In this document: piece by piece, positions 15,899 to 24,132 of the stretch
Numbering within the stretch: position 1 is the first letter of the stretch
How the letters are laid out: every line of letters begins with the position of its first letter
NCBI RefSeq assembly: GCF_007829885.1
Contig: NZ_VIWW01000002.1
Location: 434,001-498,000 of the forward strand
Length of the DNA stretch: 64,000 nt
DNA from: Streptomyces brevispora
GTDB taxonomy: Bacteria; Actinomycetota; Actinomycetes; Streptomycetales; Streptomycetaceae
Direction: 5' to 3'
Translations under genes and position numbers: made by a program
Notes under the pieces: generated by a model
What the model was told of the DNA's origin: nothing
The model's input: the letters and a program-made list of their open reading frames with translations, nothing else
Database searches by the model: none

Positions 15899-17035
15899 TC
15901 AGCGAGTGCCGACCGCGGCTCGGACGGCCCGCCGCGCCATCGCGCAGTCGTCGTGCAGCCGGCGCAGCAGCAGACGCTGCTCCTCGCCCGACGAGAGCGC
16001 GCCCGGCCGGTCCTGACCGGCCCTGGGGGCCGTGGACTCCCGCATGGCCCGCTGCACTGCCGTCTCGTACGTACGGATCTCCCGGGTCAGCACGAGCATC
16101 AGGTTGACCAGGAACGCGTCCCGGGCCGCCGGACCCGCGACCTGGGCGAGCTGGCTGATCTGACGCCGGGCCACGGGTGCGTCGCCCAGCACCGCCCACA
16201 GCGTCGCCAGGTCGTATCCCGGCAGATACCAGCCGGCATGCTCCCAGTCGACCAGCACCGGGCCGGTGGGTGACAGCAGGATGTTGGAGAGCAGCGCGTC
16301 ACCGTGGCAGAACTGCCCCATACCCTGGCGTCCGCCGGAGTGGGCCAGACCGTGCAGCAGCTTCTGCAGGTCACCCAGATCACGGTCGGTGAACAGCCCC
16401 AGCTCGTGGTAGCGGGCGATGCGCGCCGCGTAGTCCAGCGGGGCGTCGAACAGACCGGCCGGGGGCCGCCAGGCGTTGACCCGGCTGACCGCGCCGAGCA
16501 CCGCCCGCAGATCGGCCCGCGGCGGCGCCTCCGACGGATGCCGGGTCAACGCCGCTACCCGGCCTGGCATCCGCTCGATGACCAGGGTGCAGTTCTCCGG
16601 GTCCGCCGCGATGAGCCGGGGTACCCGTACCGGCGGGCGGTGCCGGACGAAGGCCCGGTACGCCGCTATTTCGTGGCGGAACCGCTCCGACCACTCGGGG
16701 GAGTGGTCCAGTAAGCACTTGGCGACCGCGGTCGTGCGTCCGGTGGAACCGACGAGCAGCACCGAACGGCCGCTGCGCCGAAGCACCTGGACCGGGTTGA
16801 ACTCCGGGCAGATCCGGTGCACCGAGGCGATCGCCATCCTCAGCTGCGCGCCCTGGGGACCGGACAGGTCGAGTCTCCCGCTGAGCGATTGGGCACCCGG
16901 CCCTGCCACGCGCCGGGCCCGCCCCATGCCGGGCGCCGGAGCAGCGGTGCGGGGGGCGAGATACGGCCCGCCGCCCCCCCCGAGGGGACGGAGCGGCCGG
17001 GGAGGGGCGGACACGGAGGACGATGCTGTGTACAT
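15899..17035 (-). CDS. Aminoglycoside-phosphotransferase-like kinase (APH family)
   Basis: About 378 residues. The kinase core shows VLLVGSTGRTTAVAKCLLD (nucleotide-binding lysine), HEIAAYRAF, the hinge LVIERMPG, the catalytic loop FCHGDALLSNILL and VLVDWEHAGWYLPGYDLA, where D of VDWE binds metal. These are the Brenner and DFG-equivalent motifs of APH/choline-kinase folds. In the catalytic loop the usual H-x-D-x-x-x-x-N is intact (HGDALLSN), so it should be active. The substrate is unknown: similar proteins in Streptomyces are not proven resistance enzymes. The first 60 residues of the longest frame look untranslated, so I start at MYTASSSVSAPP, although its ribosome site (GAAGGGA, 12 bases away) is weak. 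It is divergent from the NsdA-like regulator. Confidence 0.75.
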   Translation of the reverse strand: MYTASSSVSAPPRPLRPLGGGGGPYLAPRTAAPAPGMGRARRVAGPGAQSLSGRLDLSGPQGAQLRMAIASVHRICPEFNPVQVLRRSGRSVLLVGSTGRTTAVAKCLLDHSPEWSERFRHEIAAYRAFVRHRPPVRVPRLIAADPENCTLVIERMPGRVAALTRHPSEAPPRADLRAVLGAVSRVNAWRPPAGLFDAPLDYAARIARYHELGLFTDRDLGDLQKLLHGLAHSGGRQGMGQFCHGDALLSNILLSPTGPVLVDWEHAGWYLPGYDLATLWAVLGDAPVARRQISQLAQVAGPAARDAFLVNLMLVLTREIRTYETAVQRAMRESTAPRAGQDRPGALSSGEEQRLLLRRLHDDCAMARRAVRAAVGTR

Positions 17036-17220
17036 GGGCGAGACAGATCCCTTCGTGCGCCGACAAGTTGCGTGCGCCGCCCCGGCCGGCGGCCGTTCGG
17101 CACCCTGGGGAGTACCTAGGGCTGCCGGGCGGGGTGGCGCTTTCCTACCTGACACCGTCGCGTGGGTGGCAGACCATGTGGCGGACCCTGGCGAACCCTG
17201 GCGAATAGTCACAGGGCATC

Positions 17221-17239
17221 TGACAGGGGGTTACTGTCA
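17221..17239. promoter_or_regulatory. Inverted repeat TGACAG-N7-CTGTCA before the NsdA-like gene
   Basis: Perfect six-base arms, 28 bp upstream of the GTG start, preceded by a direct repeat of ACCCTGGCGA around 17190-17206. Either an operator or a leader hairpin of the NsdA-like transcript. Confidence 0.4.
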
Positions 17240-17266
17240 ACACAGCCGAGAACCTGGGGGCTTGAC

Positions 17267-18766
17267 GTGACCGGAGAACCCAACACCCGCCTGTCGGACC
17301 TGTTCGGCCTTGCCGGCTGGTCCAAGGGCGAACTCGCGAGAATGGTGAACAGGCAGGCGGCGGCCATGGGCCACCCCCAGCTCGCCACCGACACCTCGCG
17401 GGTGAGGCGCTGGATCGACATGGGGGAGTCCCCCCGTGACCCCGTGCCCCAAGTGCTGGCAGCCCTGTTCACCGAGCGGCTCGGTCGTGTCGTGACCATC
17501 GAGGACCTCGGGTTCGGCCGGCGCGGGCGTGTGGGGAAACGGCGAGAGACCGGGACGGAACACAATCCCGACCAACTCCCGTGGGCGCCCGAACGGACGG
17601 CAGCGGTCCTCACCGAATTCACGGGAATGGACCTCATGCTCAACCGACGCGGCTTGGTGAGCGCGAGCGCCGCGCTCGCCGCCGGCTCCACCATCGCCGG
17701 CCCCATGCACGACTGGCTGCACACCGACCCCGTACTGGCGGGCGACGCCCCACGCCTCGACGACCCCGTGCACGCGGACCCCGCCGGCTTCGACCGGTAC
17801 GAGGCCGCGCCCATCGGCTCGGAGGAGATCGAGGCACTGGAGCGGTCCGTGGAGGTGTTCCGCGCCTGGGACGCCTCCCACGGCGGCGGCCTCCAACGCA
17901 AGGCCGTGGTGGGCCAGCTCAACGAGGTGGGCGGCATCCTCGCCTACCGGCACCCCGACCATCTGCAGCGCCGCCTCTGGGGCGTGGCTGCCAACCTCGC
18001 CGTACTCGCGGGGTGGATGTCCCACGACATCGGCCTCGAACCCACGGCCCAGAAGTACTTCGTCATCGCGGCGCACGCGGCGCGCGAGGGCGGCGACCGG
18101 CCGCGCGCGGGCGAGGCCCTGTCCAGGGCGGCCCGCCAGATGGTCCACCTGGGCCGTCCGGACGACGCGCTCGACCTCATGAAGCTCGCCAAGTCCGGCT
18201 CGGGCGACATGGTCCTGCCGCGCACCCAGGCGATGCTGCACACCATCGAGGCCTGGGCACAGGCCTCGATGGGAAGCGGCCAGGCCATGCGGCGCACCCT
18301 CGGCAGGGCCGAAGAGCTCTTCATCTCGGACAAGGGCGATGTTCCGCCGCCCAGTTGGATGCAGATGTTCGACGAGGCGGATCTGCACGGCATGCAGGCC
18401 CTGGCGTTCCGCACACTCGCCGAGTACGAGCCCTCCGCGGCCATCACGGCCCAGCGCCACGCGAAGCAGGCACTGGAACTGCGGGTCAACGGGCGCCAGC
18501 GGTCCAAGATCTTCGACTACATCTCGCTCGCCTCGGCATGCTTCATCGCCGACGACCCCGAGCAGGCCGACCGCTACGCCCGGCTCGCCCTGGTGACGAT
18601 GGGGGAGACCTCCTCGCACCGCACCTGGGACCGGCTGCGCGAGATGTACCGGCTGACAGGCCAGTTCGCGGGTTACGCGAAGATCGAGGATCTGCGCCAG
18701 GAGATCGAACTGTCGATGCCGCAGAGCCCCCTCGTCAAACAGCGGACCAGGAGTTCCGAGATCTGA
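17267..18766 (+). CDS. NsdA/NsdB-family regulator with TPR-like repeats
   Basis: A 499-residue protein matching the size and layout of NsdA, a negative regulator of sporulation and antibiotic production in Streptomyces. Residues 5-75 form an XRE-like helix-turn-helix block (LFGLAGWSKGELARMVNRQAA ... TDTSRVRRWIDMGESPRDPVP). The remainder is a solenoid of TPR-like helices (MVHLGRPDDALDLMKLAKSG, AITAQRHAKQALEL, DDPEQADRYARLAL). The GTG start at 17267 has TGGGGG upstream; a longer frame to 17162 has no support. I cannot decide between NsdA, NsdB and a third paralogue by eye, hence no symbol. It is divergent from the kinase, and followed at a distance by a convergent PP2C phosphatase gene. Confidence 0.8.
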   Translation: MTGEPNTRLSDLFGLAGWSKGELARMVNRQAAAMGHPQLATDTSRVRRWIDMGESPRDPVPQVLAALFTERLGRVVTIEDLGFGRRGRVGKRRETGTEHNPDQLPWAPERTAAVLTEFTGMDLMLNRRGLVSASAALAAGSTIAGPMHDWLHTDPVLAGDAPRLDDPVHADPAGFDRYEAAPIGSEEIEALERSVEVFRAWDASHGGGLQRKAVVGQLNEVGGILAYRHPDHLQRRLWGVAANLAVLAGWMSHDIGLEPTAQKYFVIAAHAAREGGDRPRAGEALSRAARQMVHLGRPDDALDLMKLAKSGSGDMVLPRTQAMLHTIEAWAQASMGSGQAMRRTLGRAEELFISDKGDVPPPSWMQMFDEADLHGMQALAFRTLAEYEPSAAITAQRHAKQALELRVNGRQRSKIFDYISLASACFIADDPEQADRYARLALVTMGETSSHRTWDRLREMYRLTGQFAGYAKIEDLRQEIELSMPQSPLVKQRTRSSEI

Positions 18767-18917
18767 CCCCTGGGCGCCACAGGGAAGAGGCGCCGTTCCT
18801 CAACACCCGTCCGGATGCCACGCCATGGACACCGCACCATGGACCGCCGGGCGTACTGCGTACCCGTGCCGCGTGTTCTCCGTGTGCCCGTGCCTCCGCG
18901 TGCGGTGTGTCTGTGCC

Positions 18918-20375
18918 CTACGCCCCGATCCGGGCGATCAGCACACATGCGTCGTCCAGTCGCTGGGTGCCGCCGAACTCCTCGGCGACGATCCGTACAC
19001 AGTCCTGTGCCGTCCGGGCCTCGGCGAAGCGCGGCGCAAGTCCGAGCAGTGCTTCCGTGCCCGGACATAGACCGTCGCGCCCGTCGTAGGCCCGGGCCAG
19101 TCCGTCGGTGTGCAGCACCAGCACATCGCCGGGCAGCAGATGTGCCTCGTCCTGCTCGTAGGCGACCGCGGAGGCCGCACCGAGCAGGACTCCGTCGGGC
19201 TGGGCAAGCGGGCGCCCGGCTCCGTCGCGGAACAGCAGCGGAGCGGGGTGTCCGGCCTGCGCCCAGTCCAGGGTGCGGGTCGCGGGGTCGAAGCGGCAGC
19301 ACACCGCGCTGCCCAGAGCGGGCTGGACAGATGTCTCCAGCAGCTGGTTCAGATGCCCCATCAGGGCCCCGGGATCGATGCCGGCCACCGACATACCGCG
19401 CAGCGCACCGAGGATCATCGCCATGGCCGACGTCGCCTGGATGCCGTGACCGGTCAGGTCGCCGACGGTGAGCAGCGTCCTGCCGTCCGGCAGTTGCATG
19501 GCGTCGTACCAGCCGCCGCCGATCATGGCGCTCGACTCGGAGGGCAGATAGTGGGCCGCGATGTCCAGCGCTCCGGGTCCCTGGTCGGGCAGGTGCAGCG
19601 AACCCCGCCACGGCGGGAGCACGGCCTCCCGCAACTCAACCGCGATCCGGCGTTCGGTCCGGTCGATGTGCTGCTGGCGGCGGAGCGAGTCATGGGTGCG
19701 GTGCACCACCTGCTGGCTGCGCCTCAGCTCGCTGACGTCACGCAGCACCGCCCACATGGAAGCGGTGCAGCCGTCCGCGTCGAGGACGGGCTCGCCCATC
19801 ATGTGCAGCGTCCGTGACCGTCCGTCGGTGCGCTGGATCCGGAACTCCCCGTCTATCGGCTTGCCGTCGACCAGACAGTCCGTCACCAGTGCGGTGAGCG
19901 TGGGCTGGTCCTCCGGAAACAGCACCGAAGGGAGATCATCCAGGGAGAGCGGTCCGGCCTCCGGGGTCCGGCCGAAGATCTGGAGCAGTTCGTCGGACCA
20001 GCTGACCTCGTCCGTCAGCAGATTCCACTCGGCGCTGCCCACCCGGCCGATCAGCGAACCCGTCGGCACCTCGCCGACGGCCTCCGGAGCCGTTCCCGGC
20101 GACAGCTCGCCCACGAGCTGTTCCGCGGACTCCGGCGGCAGTCCCTCCTTGAGCTGTCCCAGGTGCGCGCCGAGATCGTCCAGGTGATGGACCGCCAGAT
20201 CACAGAGCGCCCGCTGCCAGCGCATCTGCGGATCGTCCTCGTCGACCAGCACGGCGTCACGCCTTACCGCGTCCACATCCCCGCGCAGCCGACGCGTCCT
20301 GTTGATCAACGCGTCGACGGCATCGTACTCGGGCGGTTGTGGGACGGGGCGGTCCGCGGACAGATGGGACGGCAT
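18918..20375 (-). CDS. PAS-domain PP2C (SpoIIE/RsbU-type) phosphatase
   Basis: A 485-residue cytoplasmic signalling phosphatase. Residues about 110-215 form a PAS domain (EWNLLTDEVSWSDELLQIFGRTP ... RTLHMMGEPV), then a short coiled linker. The SpoIIE-type PP2C domain spans about 265-485 with GDLTGHG (305-311) and LHTDGL. The first metal aspartate of the usual GGDWYD motif is glycine here (GGGWYD, 286-291), which may lower or change activity. Such proteins dephosphorylate anti-anti-sigma factors in partner-switching control of sigma factors; the partner is not in the window. The ATG at 20375 has GGAG six bases upstream; the longer frame to 20495 has none. It points tail-to-tail at the NsdA-like gene. 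Confidence 0.82.
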   Translation of the reverse strand: MPSHLSADRPVPQPPEYDAVDALINRTRRLRGDVDAVRRDAVLVDEDDPQMRWQRALCDLAVHHLDDLGAHLGQLKEGLPPESAEQLVGELSPGTAPEAVGEVPTGSLIGRVGSAEWNLLTDEVSWSDELLQIFGRTPEAGPLSLDDLPSVLFPEDQPTLTALVTDCLVDGKPIDGEFRIQRTDGRSRTLHMMGEPVLDADGCTASMWAVLRDVSELRRSQQVVHRTHDSLRRQQHIDRTERRIAVELREAVLPPWRGSLHLPDQGPGALDIAAHYLPSESSAMIGGGWYDAMQLPDGRTLLTVGDLTGHGIQATSAMAMILGALRGMSVAGIDPGALMGHLNQLLETSVQPALGSAVCCRFDPATRTLDWAQAGHPAPLLFRDGAGRPLAQPDGVLLGAASAVAYEQDEAHLLPGDVLVLHTDGLARAYDGRDGLCPGTEALLGLAPRFAEARTAQDCVRIVAEEFGGTQRLDDACVLIARIGA

Positions 20376-20640
20376 GACGTACTCCGATACAGGCGGTACA
20401 ACCAGGTCTGAGGGTGGACCGAATACGACTGTCGCACAGCCGACTGGGGCCCGTAAGCGGTTTGGCAACACTCGACGCGTCCTTGCATCTGGCATATGCC
20501 GCAGGCCGAGTGCTGCCGCAATTTTTCGAACAGCCGTGCTTTTGGGGGGCGTTGACGCAAGTCGTCCGACGTCGGAGGCCTTCGGCGCGCCGGATCGCGC
20601 CGTTTCTGCGCGGTGCGAACAGTGCGGGCAGGGGCATATG
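20376..20640. other. Gene-free spacer
   Basis: Between the phosphatase start and the terminator of the small secreted gene. It is lower in GC than its surroundings, and the phosphatase promoter must lie here. I see no open frame that looks coding. Confidence 0.5.
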
Positions 20641-20677
20641 CGGGCCGGAGGAGCGCGGGTGGAGAGGCTCCGGCCCG
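20641..20677 (-). terminator. Hairpin after the small secreted protein gene
   Basis: CGGGCCGGAG (20641-20650) pairs with CTCCGGCCCG (20668-20677), 38 bp beyond the stop of the minus-strand gene. Confidence 0.65.
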
Positions 20678-20714
20678 GGTGGTGCTGGACGTCGAGGTGG
20701 TGGGGCCTGCGGCG

Positions 20715-21008
20715 TCAGCAGACGGCGATGCGGCCGTACGAACCCACCTTCCATGTCCACTTGAGTGTCTCGCCGGGGGAGGTGGTCCAGCACTGCCTGT
20801 CGGGGCCGTTGTCGATGACCAGCTTGATGTGCATGTTCCGGCCGCAGTTGTTGGTCGTCCAGGCCGTCTTGTCCTGCTTGACGACCTCGCGCGCCACGCA
20901 TGCGGGCGCGGTGCGCCCGGCGGCCACCGCCGGGTCGGCCGCCGTCATCGCGCAGGCGGTGATCATCGCGGTGGCCGCGATGACGGAGAGGCTGTTCTTC
21001 AGACGCAT
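20715..21008 (-). CDS. Small secreted four-cysteine protein, tendamistat-like pattern
   Basis: A 97-residue precursor with a Sec signal (MRLKNSLSVIAATAMITACAM, cleavage near AVAAG). The mature part of about 67 residues has four cysteines (ACVAREVV, TNNCGRN, RQCWTTSPGE, terminal AVC) spaced C-x17-C-x17-C-x23-C. This is close to the C-x15-C-x17-C-x27-C layout of proteinaceous alpha-amylase inhibitors such as tendamistat, and a CWTTSPGE turn resembles their CYAVAPGQ. The inhibitory WRY triplet of tendamistat is absent, so I do not claim amylase inhibition; a similar beta-sandwich is the cautious reading. A GAGG site about ten bases before the ATG supports the start. The gene is divergent from the L33 gene and carries its own terminator. 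Confidence 0.7.
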   Translation of the reverse strand: MRLKNSLSVIAATAMITACAMTAADPAVAAGRTAPACVAREVVKQDKTAWTTNNCGRNMHIKLVIDNGPDRQCWTTSPGETLKWTWKVGSYGRIAVC

Positions 21009-21183
21009 GGGTCACGTTCCTCGGGTGGTCGTCCGCTGTGCCGGGCACTGCGGTCAACGATCGTGACGGCCTCGCGTGACGGCATCGCCGAAGAGCGCAG
21101 GGCGCGCGTCGCCCCCCTTTCCCCGCCCGGCCCGGGCCGGGCGGGAATGCGGCCGGATGCCCCGGTGTTTGTACCGGCGTAAC

Positions 21184-21202
21184 GAAAACGAATCCCGTTC
21201 TC
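21184..21202. promoter_or_regulatory. Palindrome upstream of zinc-free L33, candidate Zur site
   Basis: GAAAACG-N5-CGTTCTC, 37 bp before the L33 start, in an A-rich patch that stands out from the GC-rich surroundings. Zinc-free L33 genes are usually repressed by Zur. The half-sites resemble the TGAAAA of Zur boxes, but the spacing is wider than the usual 7-1-7 form. Confidence 0.4.
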
Positions 21203-21238
21203 ATGAAGGGGCGGGAGTTCACGAGTCCGGAGGTGCCC

Positions 21239-21403
21239 ATGGCCCGAAGTGAAGCCCGTCCCGTTGTCACGCTCCGTTCGACCGCCGGAACGGGCCAGAG
21301 CTACGTGACGCGCAAGAGCCGTCGCAACAATCCCGACCGGCTGGTCCTGCGCAAGTTCGACCCCGCAGTCGGGCAGCATGTCCTCTTCCGCGAGGAGCGC
21401 TGA
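21239..21403 (+). CDS. rpmG: 50S ribosomal protein L33, cysteine-free paralogue
   Basis: A 54-residue protein reading ARSEARPVVTLRSTAGTGQ onward, clearly bL33. The zinc-binding C-x-x-C pairs found in the C+ paralogue are absent; this is the C- type that replaces the zinc form when zinc is scarce, freeing zinc from ribosomes. The ATG at 21239 with GGAGG seven bases upstream is preferred over an in-frame start at 21203. No other C- ribosomal gene (L28, S14, S18, L31) lies next to it, so it is a single-gene unit. An A-rich palindrome 37 bp upstream may be the Zur operator. Confidence 0.93.
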   Translation: MARSEARPVVTLRSTAGTGQSYVTRKSRRNNPDRLVLRKFDPAVGQHVLFREER

Positions 21404-21743
21404 CCGCAGAGCGGTTCGCCGTTTGCGGATCGTGGGGCGGGCGGTTCGGCCGTTTCGCCCCGCACTCCGCTCTCGGTGACAAGGGGGGTGTGCGGGCGAA
21501 GTCCCGTATTCGCCCAGTCTCCCGTCATCGACGTGGGGACCTCGTCGGCGAGCCACCCCTCCTGCGCCGGAGGGCACCAAGCCCTGGATGCCGCACGCTG
21601 AATCGAGCGTTTCAACCGTTGCTTCGGCTACGGAGTGCCCGCCGGTAGCGAGCGACGCGCACCACCGTCCGGCCTGCGCGTCCGTGCCCTGGATCACAGT
21701 CCGGGGTGCGGGTTCCCGGGAACACGAGTCGGTGGTTTATCGT
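21404..21743. other. Gene-free spacer after L33
   Basis: About 340 bp without a convincing reading frame. It contains a perfect 12-bp palindrome GTTCCCGGGAAC at 21712-21723, just before the candidate small RNA. Confidence 0.5.
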
Positions 21744-21828
21744 TCACCTACATGTGGTGACGTGCTGAACGTCCCCACCCAGAGCCGCCCCGGCTGGATT
21801 CCCCCGATCCGGCCGGGGCTTTCTTTTT
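21744..21828 (+). ncRNA. Candidate small RNA ending in an intrinsic terminator
   Basis: A TATCGT -10-like hexamer at 21738-21743 is followed by a hairpin TCACC-N7-GGTGA (21744-21760), an unpaired stretch, and then a textbook terminator with a U-run ending near 21828. No open frame of note lies between promoter and terminator, and the adjacent L33 and DUF1275 genes do not need this terminator: L33 ends 380 bp earlier and DUF1275 is convergent. A short stable RNA of roughly 75-85 nt is the simplest reading. The 5' end is a guess. Confidence 0.45.
21787..21828 (+). terminator. Intrinsic terminator with U-run
   Basis: A 13-bp stem (21787-21799 with 21807-21819, one G-U pair) and a seven-base loop, followed by TTTCTTTTT. 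T-runs this clear are uncommon in Streptomyces. Confidence 0.85.
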
Positions 21829-21923
21829 GCCTATGCACGGCACCCCCAGAGCCCTGCCCGGCGCGCGATACGCCCACGCCTCTGCCCGGGACGCGCTACC
21901 CCGCAGCGAGGCACGGTGCCGGT

Positions 21924-22592
21924 TCACCGCCGCCGCTGTGCGGCCTCGACCAGCAGCGCCGCCGCCGCGAGCGCGGCCGCCGCCAGGGCCCCGGTGGCCG
22001 GCCAGTCGCGCACGGCCAGTGCGGTCACCGCCGCGCCCGCCACCACGGCGGCCAGCCGGCCGGCCACCCAGCCGTCACCGCGCCGCCACGACCCCACCGC
22101 CAGCCGGCCGACGAGGGATGTCAGCGTCCCGGTGAAGTAGTTCGTCGGCGTGGCACGGATCCGGCCCTGAATTCCCATCGCGAGCCCCAGCAGAGCCAAC
22201 AGGCCCAGCCGGTCCGCGTCCGACGTGATCAGATCCAGCCCCCACAGCACCGCACCCGCGGCGAGCAGCACCACCTCGATGGTCAGCATGACCGGCAGCC
22301 GCCGCCACACCCGCTCGCCCGTCACCGCACCCCAGGCCACCCCGCAGCCGTACGAGACGAGCGCCGTGACCACGCGCAGCGCCACTCCCTCCTCGCCCGC
22401 CCCGGCGGCCGAGGCTCCCAGCAGGACCAGGTTCCCGGTCATCACCCCGGCGAAGACCTGGCCGACGCAGATGAAGACGAACGCGTCCGCCGCCCCGGAG
22501 GCCGCCGACAGGAGCAGCAGGGCCGCATGGCCGCGCGGATCGTCCACGGTGTCACGGCCGGCCGGGTCGGGGGATGAGCGGAGAGTCGGCAT
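21924..22592 (-). CDS. DUF1275 (YoaK-type) integral membrane protein
   Basis: A 222-residue protein with about six membrane helices. The N-terminal helix pair AALLLLSAASGAADAFVFICVGQVFAGVMTGNLVLLG carries the conserved G-x-x-D-A and TGN(L/T)V signatures of DUF1275/YoaK. The RATPTNYFTGTLTSLV segment is the second half of the internal repeat. Its biochemical function is unknown for the family. The ATG at 22592 opens a 26-residue hydrophilic leader before the first helix. The stop of the photolyase gene lies 97 bp upstream on the same strand, so it could be the distal gene of that operon, though no ribosome site is decisive. Confidence 0.85.
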   Translation of the reverse strand: MPTLRSSPDPAGRDTVDDPRGHAALLLLSAASGAADAFVFICVGQVFAGVMTGNLVLLGASAAGAGEEGVALRVVTALVSYGCGVAWGAVTGERVWRRLPVMLTIEVVLLAAGAVLWGLDLITSDADRLGLLALLGLAMGIQGRIRATPTNYFTGTLTSLVGRLAVGSWRRGDGWVAGRLAAVVAGAAVTALAVRDWPATGALAAAALAAAALLVEAAQRRR

Positions 22593-22688
22593 GCCGGCAT
22601 CCTCGCTGGCATCCGGCCCGGCGAGGTGCCTTGCCCCCGGTGCGGCGCGCCGTGCCCGCCGTCCCCACAGGGGGCGTGCCCGCCGATC

Positions 22689-24062
22689 TCAGTCCAGGCC
22701 GCGTGCCCGCTTGAATCGCGCCAGTCCGTCGGCCAGTTCCACCACCGGAGCCGGATACTCGAACCGGGCGCGCTCCGCACCGCGCAGCTTCCACGGCTCG
22801 TGCACGGCGGGTCCGGCCAACGCCGCCAGCTCCGGGACCCACCGCCGGACATAGTCGCCGTCCGGGTCGTAGCGCTTGGCCTGGAGCACGGGGTTGAGCA
22901 CCCGGTTGGGGCGGCTGTCCGTTCCCGTCCCGGCCATCCACTGCCAGTTGAGCTGATTGTTGGCGACGTCGCCGTCCACCAGCAGCTCCAGGAAGTGCCG
23001 TGCGCCGATACGCCAGTCCACGTACAGGGTCTTCGTCAGGAAGCCCGCCGTGAGCAGCCGGCCGCGGTTGTGCATCCAGCCCTCGTGGCGCAGCTGGCGC
23101 ATGGCGGCGTCGACCACGGGATAGCCGGTGCGCCCCTGCCGCCAGGCCTCGATCTCGTCGGCGGCATCCGCCTCGGACCGCCAGTGATCGTGCCGGGTGC
23201 GGTAGTCCAGCCGGGCCGCTGCGGGCCTGGCCGCGAGGACCTGGTGATGGAACTCGCGCCAGCACAGCTGTCGGACGAACGCGTCGGCTCCGGCACCGCC
23301 TGCGGCGCGTGCCCGCTGGATCAGTTCGACGGCGGACAGAGTGCCGAAGTGCAGATGCGGCGAGAGCCGGGACGTCGCGTCTCCCGGCAGGTCGTCGTGG
23401 CGGTCCTCGTACGCCGTCAGCCCGTGGAGTCGCCAGGCGGTGAGCCGCTTGCGGGCCTGTGTCTCACCGCCCTCGGCGAGCCCCGCGGAGACCCCCGGCA
23501 CACCGGCGCGGACCGGTACCTCCTCCGACCCCGGACCGTCCGGCACCGGTACCGCACGCGGGGCACCGAAGGCATCGCGCACCCGCTCCGCGGACCAGCG
23601 CCTGAAGTACGGGGTGAACACGGCGAAGTGGTCCGAGCCGGCGGGGGTCACGGCACCGGCCGCGACAGCCGTGACCACACCGTCGTGGACGTGCAGCCGG
23701 GCCCCGCCGGAGTCCAGCGCCCGACGCAGCCGCTCCTCGCGGCGACGGGCGTAGGCGCTGACTCCGGCGGCCAGGTGGATGTCGCCCGCACCGGTCTCGG
23801 AGACGACCCGGCACACCTCGGCGACCACATCGCCCGAGCGGATCACGAGCCGGCCGCCCCGCTCACGCAGCCCCGCGTCGAGATCCCGCAGACAGTCGGC
23901 CAAGAAGGCGCGGCGGTTCGGTGCACCGAACCCCGCCGCGTCGATCCCCGTGTCGCGGACGAACAAGGGCACGACCTCGTCCGCGGACGCGAGCGCGGCC
24001 CGCAACGGCGGATGGTCGTGCAGACGGAGATCGGCGGTGAAGAGGACGACCGCTACGGTCAT
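22689..24062 (-). CDS. phr: Deoxyribodipyrimidine photolyase / cryptochrome family
   Basis: A 457-residue flavoprotein of class I photolyase type. The N-terminal alpha/beta antenna domain begins MTVAVVLFTADLRLHDHPPL. The C-terminal FAD domain carries SRLSPHLHFGTLS, the QLCWREFHHQVL helix, RTGYPVVDAAMRQL, WMHNRGRLL and the active-site run NQLNWQWMAGTGTDS with RVLNPVLQ. These are all hallmarks of cyclobutane pyrimidine dimer photolyases, which use blue light to split thymine dimers. The ATG at 24062 has AGGAG eight bases upstream; the longer frame has no support. It sits 70 bp downstream of an SDR-DUF2867 gene and, beyond that, an ECF sigma factor, all co-oriented, implying a light- or stress-induced operon. 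Confidence 0.93.
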   Translation of the reverse strand: MTVAVVLFTADLRLHDHPPLRAALASADEVVPLFVRDTGIDAAGFGAPNRRAFLADCLRDLDAGLRERGGRLVIRSGDVVAEVCRVVSETGAGDIHLAAGVSAYARRREERLRRALDSGGARLHVHDGVVTAVAAGAVTPAGSDHFAVFTPYFRRWSAERVRDAFGAPRAVPVPDGPGSEEVPVRAGVPGVSAGLAEGGETQARKRLTAWRLHGLTAYEDRHDDLPGDATSRLSPHLHFGTLSAVELIQRARAAGGAGADAFVRQLCWREFHHQVLAARPAAARLDYRTRHDHWRSEADAADEIEAWRQGRTGYPVVDAAMRQLRHEGWMHNRGRLLTAGFLTKTLYVDWRIGARHFLELLVDGDVANNQLNWQWMAGTGTDSRPNRVLNPVLQAKRYDPDGDYVRRWVPELAALAGPAVHEPWKLRGAERARFEYPAPVVELADGLARFKRARGLD

Positions 24063-24132
24063 GGTGCAACTCCTGGGCGGGGCCGTGTACGTGTTCCTGT
24101 TCCGCCCAGCGGCCCTCGGCGGACGCAACCGG

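Noticed and set aside
16399..17066. Long open frames on both strands across the APH-like kinase region
   Set aside because: They are GC-driven shadows: no ribosome sites, atypical residue composition (Arg/Gly/Pro rich), and the kinase frame accounts for the DNA.
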